64,000 bases of DNA. Origin: Pseudochrobactrum kiredjianiae. GTDB taxonomy: Bacteria; Pseudomonadota; Alphaproteobacteria; Rhizobiales; Rhizobiaceae. The DNA lies in contig NZ_JAUCBM010000001.1 of the NCBI RefSeq assembly GCF_030362795.1, forward strand, positions 248,001 to 312,000. Reading direction: 5' to 3'. Shown in pieces: positions 44,977 to 53,242 of the stretch (position 1 is its first letter; every line of letters begins with the position of its first letter). A program made the translations under genes and the position numbers. The notes below the pieces were generated by a model. The model did not search any database. It was not told the DNA's origin and was given only the letters and a program-made list of their open reading frames with translations.

Positions 44977-46584
44977 ATGATTGCAAAGAATGAGGCGAAA
45001 CTGGGCGTGATGAACGAAGCCGGTCAGCCAGTCCCGCCGATCAGTCAGAGCCTGCATGGTCAGTTTGATACGGCACCGGATTTTATGAGTGAGAAAGAGA
45101 ATATGACTTTGACAACCGCTTCTCCGGATGAGGCCTTTGAACGACTGCTGAGCAAGCTGAAAGCGCGCGTCGGCAGTGAAATATTCTCTTCATGGTTCGG
45201 CCGTCTGAAGCTTGATGAAGTCTCCAAGAGTGTTGTGCGTTTTTCCGTTCCGACCGCCTTTTTGCGTTCATGGATCAACAATCATTACGCAGAAATGCTG
45301 ACCCTGCTGTGGCAGGAAGAAAACCCGCAGATTATGAAGGTTGAGGTTGTTGTGCGCGGTATGAGCCGTGTTGCACGTCCTGTTGCACCGGTTGCCGATG
45401 TTATGCCGGAAATCCCGCAGCTCGCCGCTCCGCAGCGCGAAAAGCCGGTTTTCCCGGTTGGCCAGAGCTTCTCTGCCGAGAAACGTACCAGTCAGGTTGA
45501 AGCGGCCGCTCAGAGTGCTGCTGCCGGTTCTGTGCTCGGTTCTCCGCTTGATCCGCGTTATACATTCGACAGCTTTGTTGATGGTGCATCCAACCGCGTG
45601 GCACTTGCCGCAGCGCGTACCATTGCTGAAGCCGGTTCCAGCGCCGTGCGTTTCAACCCGCTGTTTATTCATGCCTCCGTTGGTCTTGGTAAAACCCATC
45701 TTTTGCAGGCGATTGCCGCCAATGCATTGCAGCGCCAAGACAAGCCGCGTGTTGTCTATCTGACCGCTGAATATTTCATGTGGCGTTTTGCAACTGCAAT
45801 TCGTGACAATAATGCGCTCTCCTTCAAAGAGCAGCTGCGCGATATCGACCTGCTGATTATTGATGACATGCAGTTCCTGCAGGGTAAATCGATCCAGCAC
45901 GAGTTCTGCCATCTGATCAATACGCTGCTCGACAGTGCCAAACAGGTTGTTGTGGCCGCAGACCGTGCGCCGTCCGAACTGGAATCACTCGATGTGCGCG
46001 TGCGTTCCCGCCTGCAGGGTGGTGTGGCTCTGGAAATGGCAGCACCGGATTATGAAATGCGTGTGGAAATGCTCAAGCGTCGTCTGAGCGCTGCGCAGGC
46101 CGAAGAACGCAATATTGATATTGCTGATGATATTCTCGCTCATGTGGCACGCACTGTCACCGGTTCCGGCCGTGAACTGGAAGGCGCTTTCAACCAGCTC
46201 CTGTTCCGTCAGTCTTTTGAGCCAAATCTCTCGATCGACCGCGTTGACGAGTTGCTTGGTCATCTGACCCGCGCAGGTGAACCTAAGCGTATCCGTATTG
46301 AAGAAATTCAGCGTATTGTTGCCCGTCATTACAATGTGTCGAAGCAGGATTTGCTCTCGAACCGCCGTACCCGCACGATTGTAAAGCCGCGTCAGGTCGC
46401 GATGTATCTCGCGAAAATGCTGACCCCGCGCTCGCTGCCGGAAATTGGCCGTCGTTTCGGCGGACGTGATCACACTACAGTTCTGCATGCTGTGCGTAAG
46501 ATCGAAGATCTGGTCGGCGCCGATTTGAAACTGGCGCAGGAGCTTGAGCTTCTGAAGCGCCTGATCAACGAACAATCCGCATAA
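44977..46584 (+). CDS. dnaA: chromosomal replication initiator DnaA
   Basis: A 535-residue AAA+ protein that opens the replication origin. Domain I lies at about 45-130 ([20 protein letters not shown]), a flexible linker follows, and domain III has Walker [16 protein letters not shown] near residue 235, Walker [14 protein letters not shown] and the VRSRLQGG sensor region. Domain IV ends with the DNA-binding signature [20 protein letters not shown]. The N-terminus is about 40 residues longer than E. coli DnaA, common in rhizobia. GAGGCG precedes the ATG at 44977, so this start is favoured; an internal ATG ([11 protein letters not shown]) is possible. The long upstream region holds CcrM, CtrA and DnaA sites. 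Confidence 0.97.
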   Translation: MIAKNEAKLGVMNEAGQPVPPISQSLHGQFDTAPDFMSEKENMTLTTASPDEAFERLLSKLKARVGSEIFSSWFGRLKLDEVSKSVVRFSVPTAFLRSWINNHYAEMLTLLWQEENPQIMKVEVVVRGMSRVARPVAPVADVMPEIPQLAAPQREKPVFPVGQSFSAEKRTSQVEAAAQSAAAGSVLGSPLDPRYTFDSFVDGASNRVALAAARTIAEAGSSAVRFNPLFIHASVGLGKTHLLQAIAANALQRQDKPRVVYLTAEYFMWRFATAIRDNNALSFKEQLRDIDLLIIDDMQFLQGKSIQHEFCHLINTLLDSAKQVVVAADRAPSELESLDVRVRSRLQGGVALEMAAPDYEMRVEMLKRRLSAAQAEERNIDIADDILAHVARTVTGSGRELEGAFNQLLFRQSFEPNLSIDRVDELLGHLTRAGEPKRIRIEEIQRIVARHYNVSKQDLLSNRRTRTIVKPRQVAMYLAKMLTPRSLPEIGRRFGGRDHTTVLHAVRKIEDLVGADLKLAQELELLKRLINEQSA

Positions 46585-46606
46585 TCTGTTACAGATATCC
46601 ATGATT

Positions 46607-46634
46607 CTGTATCGCGGCTCATGTCGCGATACAG
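46607..46634. terminator. hairpin after dnaA
   Basis: CTGTATCGCG / CGCGATACAG with an 8-base loop, 23 bases after the dnaA stop codon. There is no T-run (CTCCCATAC follows), so it may stabilise or process mRNA rather than terminate. Confidence 0.4.
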
Positions 46635-46827
46635 GCTCCCATACAAAAAAGGGTGCAAAGAGCGGGCTACAGGCCTTTTATGCAGAAGAAATCATTGATG
46701 TGCGGTTCTGCGGACTTGCAATGTCCCCTTAAATTCTGGCAATTTAACCGTCCATGAGGCGCCTGTCGCGCCGTGATCTCCGGTCAGCTGGGCTGTGCCG
46801 GACAGATGTTAGCGAGTTCTGTATATC

Positions 46828-47946
46828 ATGCGCGTAACTATTGAACGTTCAAATCTCCTGAAATCCCTCAATCATGTGCATCGCGTGGTTGAGCGCCGGA
46901 ATACAATTCCGATTCTCTCCAACGTCTTGTTGCAGGGTGAAGACGGTGTGCTGAAGCTTAAAGCCACGGATCTTGATCTGGAAGTAACCGAATCGACCGA
47001 TGCCGCCATTGATACGGCTGGTGCGACAACAGTTCCGGCGCACCTGCTGTATGACATCGTGCGCAAGCTGCCGGACGGCGCTGAAGTGATGCTGGCCAAT
47101 AATGAAGATGGGACAGCCATGTCGGTTGTATCCGGCCGCTCGTCCTTCCGTCTGCAATGCCTGCCACAGTCCGATTTTCCTGAGCTGACAGCGGGTAGCT
47201 TCACCCATACATTCCGTATGGAGGCGAGCGCGCTGAAACGTCTGATCGACCGCACCAATTTTGCGATCTCGACGGAAGAAACCCGTTATTACCTCAATGG
47301 TATTCATCTTTATGCCGGTGAAGATGATGGCCGTTTGGAACTGCGCGCCGTTGCCACTGACGGTCACCGTCTGGCGCGTGCCGCGATGGAAGCACCAAGC
47401 GGTGCCGAAGGCATGCCCGCCATTATCATTCCGCGCAAAACCGTTGCGGAATTGCAGAAGCTGGTTGATGTGCCGGATATGCAGGTGACGATTGAAGTGT
47501 CGGATGTGAAAATCCGCTTCACCGTTGGTACTGTTGTTCTGACCTCGAAACTGATCGACGGCACATTCCCTGAATATAAGCGGGTGATTCCGGCTGGCAA
47601 TGACCGCAAGCTGGTGATTGACCGCCAGAGCTTTGCCGCTTCCGTTGACCGCGTATCGACCATTTCCAATGAAAAAGGCCGTGCGGTTAAGCTCAGCATT
47701 TCCGATGGTCTGCTGACACTGACCGTGAACAACCCCGATTCCGGTTCCGCGACAGATGAAGTACCGGCAGGCTATGACAGTGAACCGATGGAAATCGGCT
47801 TCAACTCGAAATATCTGCTCGATATCACATCGCAGCTTTCCGGTAAGGAAGCCGTGTTCATGCTGGCCGATGCCGGTTCGCCAATGCTGGTGCGCGATGA
47901 GGGTGATGAACATCTGGTCTATGTTCTGATGCCGATGCGTGTATAA
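46828..47946 (+). CDS. dnaN: DNA polymerase III beta subunit (sliding clamp)
   Basis: A 372-residue protein, the usual length, beginning MRVTIERSNLLKSLNHVHRV. It contains the three-domain clamp pattern, with ERRNTIPILSNVLLQGEDGV in domain I, ETRYYLNGIHLYAGEDDGRL in domain II, and the C-terminal LVYVLMPMRV. It tethers DNA polymerase III to DNA. It follows dnaA after a 243-base gap and precedes recF, the classic dnaA-dnaN-recF order. Confidence 0.98.
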   Translation: MRVTIERSNLLKSLNHVHRVVERRNTIPILSNVLLQGEDGVLKLKATDLDLEVTESTDAAIDTAGATTVPAHLLYDIVRKLPDGAEVMLANNEDGTAMSVVSGRSSFRLQCLPQSDFPELTAGSFTHTFRMEASALKRLIDRTNFAISTEETRYYLNGIHLYAGEDDGRLELRAVATDGHRLARAAMEAPSGAEGMPAIIIPRKTVAELQKLVDVPDMQVTIEVSDVKIRFTVGTVVLTSKLIDGTFPEYKRVIPAGNDRKLVIDRQSFAASVDRVSTISNEKGRAVKLSISDGLLTLTVNNPDSGSATDEVPAGYDSEPMEIGFNSKYLLDITSQLSGKEAVFMLADAGSPMLVRDEGDEHLVYVLMPMRV

Positions 47947-47972
47947 GTGCACGGGTGAACACAGATTATAAC

Positions 47973-49130
47973 ATGAATGCACAAATGACAGGTCGCAGCG
48001 AACGGGTCAGTTTCCGTCGTCTGCGGCTTGCGCATTTTCGCAACTATGACAGCCTGACCTTGCCGCTCAGTGGCGGCCATGTGGTGCTGACCGGCGAGAA
48101 TGGCGCAGGTAAAACCAATCTTCTTGAGGCGGTTTCCTTTCTGTCACCAGGGCGGGGGATGCGTCGCGCTGCCTATGCCGATGTCAGCCGCAGCGGCGCG
48201 CCGGATGGTTTTGCTATCCATGCATTGCTGGAATCAGCAAGCTATGGCGAGGCCGAGATCGGTACCGGTCTGGCCGGAACCAATGGTGAAACAGGGCGCA
48301 AAGTTCGTATCAATAGTGCGCCCGCCAGCGCCGATCAGCTGCTCGATTATTCCCGTATCATCTGGCTCATTCCGGCGATGGACGGGTTGTTTACCGGTTC
48401 TGCCGGAGACCGCCGTCGTTTTCTTGACCGAATGGTGCTGGCCATTGATGTCAGCCATGGCAAGCGCGTGCTGGATTATGAAAAAGCCATGCGCAGCCGC
48501 AACCGGCTGATCTCGGATTATAACAGTGATACCCAATGGCTGGATGCGATTGAAGCGCAGATGGCCGAACTTGGTACAGCCATTGCGGCTGCGCGTGCAG
48601 AGCTGATCAGCCTGATCGCGGCCATGATTGAGCAGACACCCGATGACAGCCCGTTTCCGAAAGTGGATTGCTTTCTTGAGGGCGAGCTGGAAGGTCGTAT
48701 CCGTCTGGAAGCGGCGCTGGATCTCGAAGAGAATTTCCGTCGAACACTCCGTGACATGCGCGGTCGTGACCGCGCGGCAGGACGCACATTAGACGGGCCG
48801 CACCGCACCGATATGGTTGTGCATCACCGCCCCAAGGGCATGCCTGCCGCCTTGTGCTCGACCGGTGAGCAGAAGGCTCTGCTGATCGGGCTGGTACTTG
48901 CCCATGCGAGATTAACTGCCAATCTTGCCAATATGACACCGGTGCTGTTGCTGGATGAAATTGCTGCCCATCTTGACGAGGGCAGACGTGCTGCCTTGTT
49001 CGATATTATTGATGATCTGGGTGCGCAGGCTTTTATGACCGGAACGGATCGTGCCCTGTTTCGCGACCTCAAAGGTGAGACGCAGTTTTTCAATGTCAGT
49101 GCTGCCAACCTGACATCTTATGACATTTGA
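47973..49130 (+). CDS. recF: DNA replication and repair protein RecF
   Basis: A protein of about 385 residues, an SMC-like ATPase that helps load RecA at gaps. The Walker A is VLTGENGAGKTNLLEAVSFL followed by SPGRGMRRAAY. The ABC signature region CSTGEQKALLIGLVLAHAR and Walker B VLLLDEIAAHLDEGRR are present. The start is uncertain: ATG at 47973 (MNAQMTGRSE) is used, with GTG at 47955 or ATG at 47985 as alternatives, none with a strong RBS. It follows dnaN by 26 bases. Confidence 0.95.
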   Translation: MNAQMTGRSERVSFRRLRLAHFRNYDSLTLPLSGGHVVLTGENGAGKTNLLEAVSFLSPGRGMRRAAYADVSRSGAPDGFAIHALLESASYGEAEIGTGLAGTNGETGRKVRINSAPASADQLLDYSRIIWLIPAMDGLFTGSAGDRRRFLDRMVLAIDVSHGKRVLDYEKAMRSRNRLISDYNSDTQWLDAIEAQMAELGTAIAAARAELISLIAAMIEQTPDDSPFPKVDCFLEGELEGRIRLEAALDLEENFRRTLRDMRGRDRAAGRTLDGPHRTDMVVHHRPKGMPAALCSTGEQKALLIGLVLAHARLTANLANMTPVLLLDEIAAHLDEGRRAALFDIIDDLGAQAFMTGTDRALFRDLKGETQFFNVSAANLTSYDI

Positions 49131-49162
49131 ACCGGCAGGGTTTCTGCGGCTCTTTTTATTTT

Positions 49163-49212
49163 ACGCGTATCTTATCCGAAAACCGCTTCACACTTTTCAG
49201 GATACGCTCTAG
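49163..49212. repeat. RIME-like palindromic repeat
   Basis: ACGCGTATCTTATCCGAAAACCGCTTCACACTTTTCAGGATACGCTCT. It matches the RIME core at 2484-2587, but the arms GCGTATC / GATACGC replace GCGCATC / GATGCGC, a compensated change. It lies between recF and the MoeB-like gene. Confidence 0.75.
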
Positions 49213-49221
49213 ACTTCTCGC

Positions 49222-50007
49222 ATGAGCACACAGGCTGAACCCTTTAGCGGATTAGAAATCGAGCGTTATGCGCGCCATATCATCTTGGCCGAAATCGGCG
49301 GGGCAGGGCAGCAGAAGCTTAAAAATGCGCGCGTTCTGGTGATCGGTGCGGGCGGGCTTGGCAGTCCGGCATTGCTCTATCTGGCGGCAGCCGGTGTCGG
49401 CCATCTCGGCATTGTCGATGATGATATGGTGACCCTGTCCAATCTGCAACGCCAGATCGTGCACCACACCGATAGCATCGGTGAGAATAAAACCGACAGC
49501 GCCGCCGCTACCATGCAGCGTATCAACCCGCATATTAAAGTGTACTGCCACACATTACGGCTCACGCCAGAGAATGTGGCGGAGCTGTTTTCAGCCTATG
49601 ATATTATCGTCGATGGTTCGGATAATTTTGCCACCCGCTATCTGGTGGCGGATCATGCGGCATTGCTGGAAAAAGCACTGGTCACCGCAGCGATGGGGAG
49701 GTTTGACGGCTCGCTGACAGTGCTGAAACCCTATGAACGGGATATGCAAGGCAATCTCTATCCGCATTATCGTGATCTGTTTCCTGAGCCGCCGCCGGAC
49801 GGATTGATTCCCTCCTGTGCAGAAGCGGGCGTAATCGGCGCCTTACCGGCGATTCTCGGCTCAATGCAGGCCATGGAAGTGATCAAACTGATTACCGGCA
49901 TCGGAGAGCCTCTGCTGGGCCGTTTGCTGCTCTATGATGCGCTGGCGGCGCGTTTTGAAACCATGCGCTATAAACGACGGGCAAAGGCGGCTGAAACAGA
50001 TGAGTGA
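49222..50007 (+). CDS. ThiF/MoeB-family adenylyltransferase
   Basis: A 261-residue E1-like enzyme with a Rossmann ATP site (VLVIGAGGLGSPALLYLAAA). It has a metal/ATP-binding aspartate in VDDDMVTLSNLQRQ, and DNFATRYLVAD. The catalytic Cys of the family is in LIPSCAEAGVIGALP. Such enzymes adenylate the C-terminal Gly of MoaD or ThiS. E. coli MoeB has a structural zinc bound by two CxxC motifs; here only the catalytic Cys is seen, and YRDLFPE replaces the usual YRCLFPE. The zinc site appears to be absent. It overlaps the GNAT gene by 8 bases. Confidence 0.85.
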   Translation: MSTQAEPFSGLEIERYARHIILAEIGGAGQQKLKNARVLVIGAGGLGSPALLYLAAAGVGHLGIVDDDMVTLSNLQRQIVHHTDSIGENKTDSAAATMQRINPHIKVYCHTLRLTPENVAELFSAYDIIVDGSDNFATRYLVADHAALLEKALVTAAMGRFDGSLTVLKPYERDMQGNLYPHYRDLFPEPPPDGLIPSCAEAGVIGALPAILGSMQAMEVIKLITGIGEPLLGRLLLYDALAARFETMRYKRRAKAAETDE

Positions 50008-50491
50008 ACAGAGCCGGTCTTTTCAGGTTTTTACAATTACACCTGACTATGACGGGTTCGATACTCTGTTGCTGCTGATACAGGATGCCTTTGCCACGCT
50101 GGATCGTGTGATTGATCCGCCAAGTTCGGCCGGACGGCTGACGACAGATATTCTGCACTATAAGGCTTATAAAGAGACAGCCTATGGCGTGCTCTGTGAT
50201 GGTGAGCTGGCCGCATGCGTGTTTCTGGCGGATAAGGGCGACTATCTTTATTTAGGCAAGCTGGCGGTCGGTAAAAAATTTCGCGGGCTTGGGCTGGCAC
50301 ATCTTTTGGTCGAACAGGCCGAGAAGCTGGCACGGCAGCGTGCAATGTCGCATATCGACCTGCAAGTCCGCATTGAGCTGAAGGATAATCAACGCCTGTT
50401 CAAAAGGCTGGGTTTTGAAGTGGTCGGAGAAACCATGCATCCGGGCTTTGATCGCGTGACATCGCTGACAATGCGTAAAACTCTGCTTTAA
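50000..50491 (+). CDS. GNAT-family N-acetyltransferase
   Basis: A 163-residue acetyltransferase with the acetyl-CoA-binding region LYLGKLAVGKKFRGLGLAHL, following strand 4 with YGVLCDGELAACVFLADKG, and helix LVEQAEKLARQRAMSHIDLQ, ending with FKRLGFEVVGETMHPGFD. Its substrate is not known. The ATG at 50000 lies within the MoeB-like stop region (8-base overlap) and is followed by the aconitase X gene 19 bases after its stop, so the four genes 49222-52198 look like one operon. Confidence 0.85.
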   Translation: MSEQSRSFQVFTITPDYDGFDTLLLLIQDAFATLDRVIDPPSSAGRLTTDILHYKAYKETAYGVLCDGELAACVFLADKGDYLYLGKLAVGKKFRGLGLAHLLVEQAEKLARQRAMSHIDLQVRIELKDNQRLFKRLGFEVVGETMHPGFDRVTSLTMRKTLL

Positions 50492-50510
50492 TCATATTCG
50501 GGAGGAACCT

Positions 50511-51770
50511 ATGGTGCTGGCACTGAGCGCGGAGGAGCGTGCCATTATCAACGGGCGGGATGGTGCTGGCTCTGCAATGGCAATGCGCATCGTTGCCAGA
50601 ACTGCGGAGCTGATGGGGGCGCCGAGGCTGATCCCCATCGCTTCCGCACATATTGACGGTGCGCTTTATCATGGCGACAGCGGAACTTATTTTGCAGAGA
50701 AGCTGGTTGAAGGACAGGCAAAGGTGCGCGTGCGCGCGACGCTGAATGTCGGTTCGCTGGATCTGACCGGTTGTTCCGGTAACCGTTTGCCGCCGCATGA
50801 GGCGGCAATGGCGAAGCGGATGATGCAGGCCTATATCAAACTTGGTTGTGAATCGTCATGGACCTGCGCGCCCTATCAGGCAGGGCACCGCCCGCAAACC
50901 GGCACCGATGTGGCATGGGGCGAATCGAATGCCGTGGTGTTTTGTAACTCGGTTTTGGGTGCCCGTACGAATCGCTACGGCGATTATCTCGATATTGCCT
51001 GTGCGATTGCCGGTCGCGCACCGGACTACGGATTGCACCGGCCGGAGAATCGCCGTGCGACCGTTGTGGTTGATCTGAGCGCTCTTGATTCTGCACTTCT
51101 AAATCAGGCGGTGGCCTGGCCGGTGTTGGGCAATCTTTACGGACGCCTGATTGGTGATTCTATCGGCGTGGTGACAGGTGTTGCACCGGAGATGTTATCC
51201 GAGGATGATCTGAAAGCCTTTGGTGCTGCCTCTGCCTCATCCGGCGCTGTTGGTCTTTTTCATATTGCGGGGCGCACGCCGGAGGCACCGGATGCCGAAT
51301 CGGCATTGCAGGGACATGAACCGCTGGAAACGATCCGCGTGACACCACAAATGGTGCGGGAAGCACGCAAAGCTTTGTCCACGATCGAGGCGGACAGAAT
51401 CGATGCGGTGGCAATTGGCAGTCCGCATTTATCGCTCTTTGAATTTGACCAGCTGGAGGCTGCAATTTCTGACCGGCGATTAACGGTGCCGCTTTATGCC
51501 TGTACGGGACGGCATGTGCTGCGCGAGCTGGACAAGAATCAGCGCAGGCAAAGACTGGAACAGGCGGGCGTGATTGTCGTGGCTGATACCTGCGTGGTCG
51601 TCACGCCGATTCTGCCGGAAAAGGACAATGCGGTGCTGATGACCAATTCCGGTAAATTTGCCCATTACGCGCCGGGCAATACCGGCTATGGCGTTATCTA
51701 TGGGTCTTTGCAGGAATGTGTTGAAAGCGCTGTCACCGGCCGTGTCCGGTTTACTGAGGAGACATGGTGA
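50511..51770 (+). CDS. aconitase X (AcnX) catalytic subunit
   Basis: A 419-residue protein of the aconitase X / DUF521 family, the large catalytic part. It includes the GCSGNRLPPHEAAMAKRMMQ region, CESSWTCAPYQAGHRPQTGT, WGESNAVVFCNSVLGARTNR (with cysteines for an Fe or Fe-S site), and VVADTCVVVTPILPEKDNAV near the C-terminus. AcnX proteins studied in bacteria act on cis-3-hydroxy-L-proline and in archaea on mevalonate 5-phosphate; which reaction occurs here is not known. The stop codon overlaps the ATG of the small subunit gene (ATGGTGA). Confidence 0.85.
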   Translation: MVLALSAEERAIINGRDGAGSAMAMRIVARTAELMGAPRLIPIASAHIDGALYHGDSGTYFAEKLVEGQAKVRVRATLNVGSLDLTGCSGNRLPPHEAAMAKRMMQAYIKLGCESSWTCAPYQAGHRPQTGTDVAWGESNAVVFCNSVLGARTNRYGDYLDIACAIAGRAPDYGLHRPENRRATVVVDLSALDSALLNQAVAWPVLGNLYGRLIGDSIGVVTGVAPEMLSEDDLKAFGAASASSGAVGLFHIAGRTPEAPDAESALQGHEPLETIRVTPQMVREARKALSTIEADRIDAVAIGSPHLSLFEFDQLEAAISDRRLTVPLYACTGRHVLRELDKNQRRQRLEQAGVIVVADTCVVVTPILPEKDNAVLMTNSGKFAHYAPGNTGYGVIYGSLQECVESAVTGRVRFTEETW

Positions 51771-52198
51771 TGGAGGCGCTTTTACAAGACAGATTTCAGG
51801 CTAAAATACTGGTTGCAGGTGCGTCGGTGGAAGCGCCTGCTTTTGCGCTGACGGCGCCGATCAGCTTTTGGGGCGGCGTTGATCCGCAAACCGGCCTGAT
51901 CGCCAATGTGCGCCATCCGCAATATGGCCAGTCTGTCTCCGGTAAAGTGCTGTGCCTGCCTGCAACTGTGGGGTCTTCATCGGCGGCTGCTGTGCTTCTG
52001 GAACTGGTACACAGCAACCGTGCACCGGGAGCGATTCTCTTGCATGAGCCGGATGCAATTCTGTTGCTGGGTTTGATTGTTGCAGAAGAAATGGGATTGA
52101 AAATCCCGCCCGCCTATCAGCTGGATCGTGAAACCTATGCGCTGTTAGATCAGCGACAACTTCATATCAGTGAGCAGGGAATAATCTGTTTTCTATAA
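51764..52198 (+). CDS. aconitase X swivel-domain subunit
   Basis: A 144-residue protein of the DUF126 swivelling-domain family, the small subunit of AcnX. It has PISFWGGVDPQTGLIANVRH near residue 30 and the family CLPATVGSSSAAAVLLELVH with the Ser-rich loop. It pairs with the product of 50511-51770; the two open frames overlap by 7 bases, with GAGGAG before the ATG. In some organisms both parts are one fused protein; here they are separate. A strong bidirectional terminator follows. Confidence 0.85.
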   Translation: MVMEALLQDRFQAKILVAGASVEAPAFALTAPISFWGGVDPQTGLIANVRHPQYGQSVSGKVLCLPATVGSSSAAAVLLELVHSNRAPGAILLHEPDAILLLGLIVAEEMGLKIPPAYQLDRETYALLDQRQLHISEQGIICFL

Positions 52199-52227
52199 GA
52201 AAAGAGCCGGAAACTCCGGCTCTTTTC
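52199..52227. terminator. bidirectional terminator after aconitase X
   Basis: GAAAAGAGCCGGA / TCCGGCTCTTTTC, 13-bp stem, AAC loop, with T-rich sides; between the convergent acnX and ghrA-like genes. Confidence 0.9.
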
Positions 52228-52273
52228 ATTATCTCATAGTGCTCCTTATGCGTCCAATGGAGCGACCGCTATT

Positions 52274-53242
52274 TTAATATTGTTTTTCACGGTCAACCAG
52301 ATTGGTCAATGTGCCGTCACGCTCATAATCGGTAATCATTTTCACGACTTCCGGTGTCAGCGCATTGGCGGAGGAGCTGGCTGCGGCATGTGGTGTGATG
52401 GTAATTTTCGGATTTCCCCAAAGCGGGCTCGATTCCGGCAGTGGCTCGGTTTCAAACACATCAAGCGAGGCAGCAGAGAGCAGGCCGCGTTCAAGCGCTG
52501 CCTGAATATCCGCCTCATTCTGCAAACCACCACGTCCCGCATTAATCAGGATTGGCGCGCCGAGCGGGCCGTCCTCTTTCATACGCCCAAAGACTGACAT
52601 CGACAGAATGCCTTTGGTATCCGGTGTCAGCGGCAGCAGGCAGACAAGAATATCAACCTGTTTGAGAAAATCGCTCAAGCCGTCTTTACCGTGATAAGTG
52701 TTCACACCGGCAACATCCTGCGGGCGGCGGCTCCAGCCGCTGACATTGAAACCAAGATGTTTCAGCTTGTCGGCTGCATCGCGCCCTAAAACGCCTAAGC
52801 CCATAATCCCGACATTGACCTCATTGGCCGCAGGTTGACGGCGGTCTTCACGCCAGATTTTCTTGAGCTGTTGCGCACGATATTGCGGTCCGAGACGATG
52901 ATGATCGAGAACCTGCCAGACCACATATTCAGTCATACGCATGGTCAGGTCAGGCGAAACGGTGCGTACGATAGGCAGGTTTGGCACCTGATCATCGTGG
53001 AACACATGATCCACACCGGCACCGAGCGAGAAGATAACTTTCAGATTCGGCAAATTGGCGAGTGAGCCGCGCTTTTGCTTCCAGACCAGAGCATAATCAA
53101 TGGAGGCTTCTTCACCGGCTTTGATCTCGGTGACAATCTCACGATCCGGCGCATATTTGGCAAACGCCTGCATCCAGATTTCCGGATCCCAGCCAGTGGC
53201 TGCAAAATAGATTTTACCGGTGTTTTTTGTTGCTGCACTCAT
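52274..53242 (-). CDS. ghrA: glyoxylate/hydroxypyruvate reductase A-type dehydrogenase
   Basis: A 322-residue D-2-hydroxyacid dehydrogenase of the GhrA group. The N-terminal substrate part has FSLGAGVDHVFHDDQVPNLP, the NAD(P) loop is VGIMGLGVLGRDAADKLKHL, and the catalytic His region is ITITPHAAASS. It reduces glyoxylate or hydroxypyruvate with NADPH in family members studied in E. coli. Its start overlaps the end of the yejF gene by 4 bases, so it is the last gene of the yej transcript. A metabolic link to peptide import is not clear. It differs from the other dehydrogenase (24406), so the two are not recent duplicates. Confidence 0.85.
   Translation of the reverse strand: MSAATKNTGKIYFAATGWDPEIWMQAFAKYAPDREIVTEIKAGEEASIDYALVWKQKRGSLANLPNLKVIFSLGAGVDHVFHDDQVPNLPIVRTVSPDLTMRMTEYVVWQVLDHHRLGPQYRAQQLKKIWREDRRQPAANEVNVGIMGLGVLGRDAADKLKHLGFNVSGWSRRPQDVAGVNTYHGKDGLSDFLKQVDILVCLLPLTPDTKGILSMSVFGRMKEDGPLGAPILINAGRGGLQNEADIQAALERGLLSAASLDVFETEPLPESSPLWGNPKITITPHAAASSSANALTPEVVKMITDYERDGTLTNLVDREKQY

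Noticed and set aside
46849-47982. 377-codon minus-strand frame opposite dnaN
   Set aside because: Antisense shadow of dnaN, with composition unlike a real protein.
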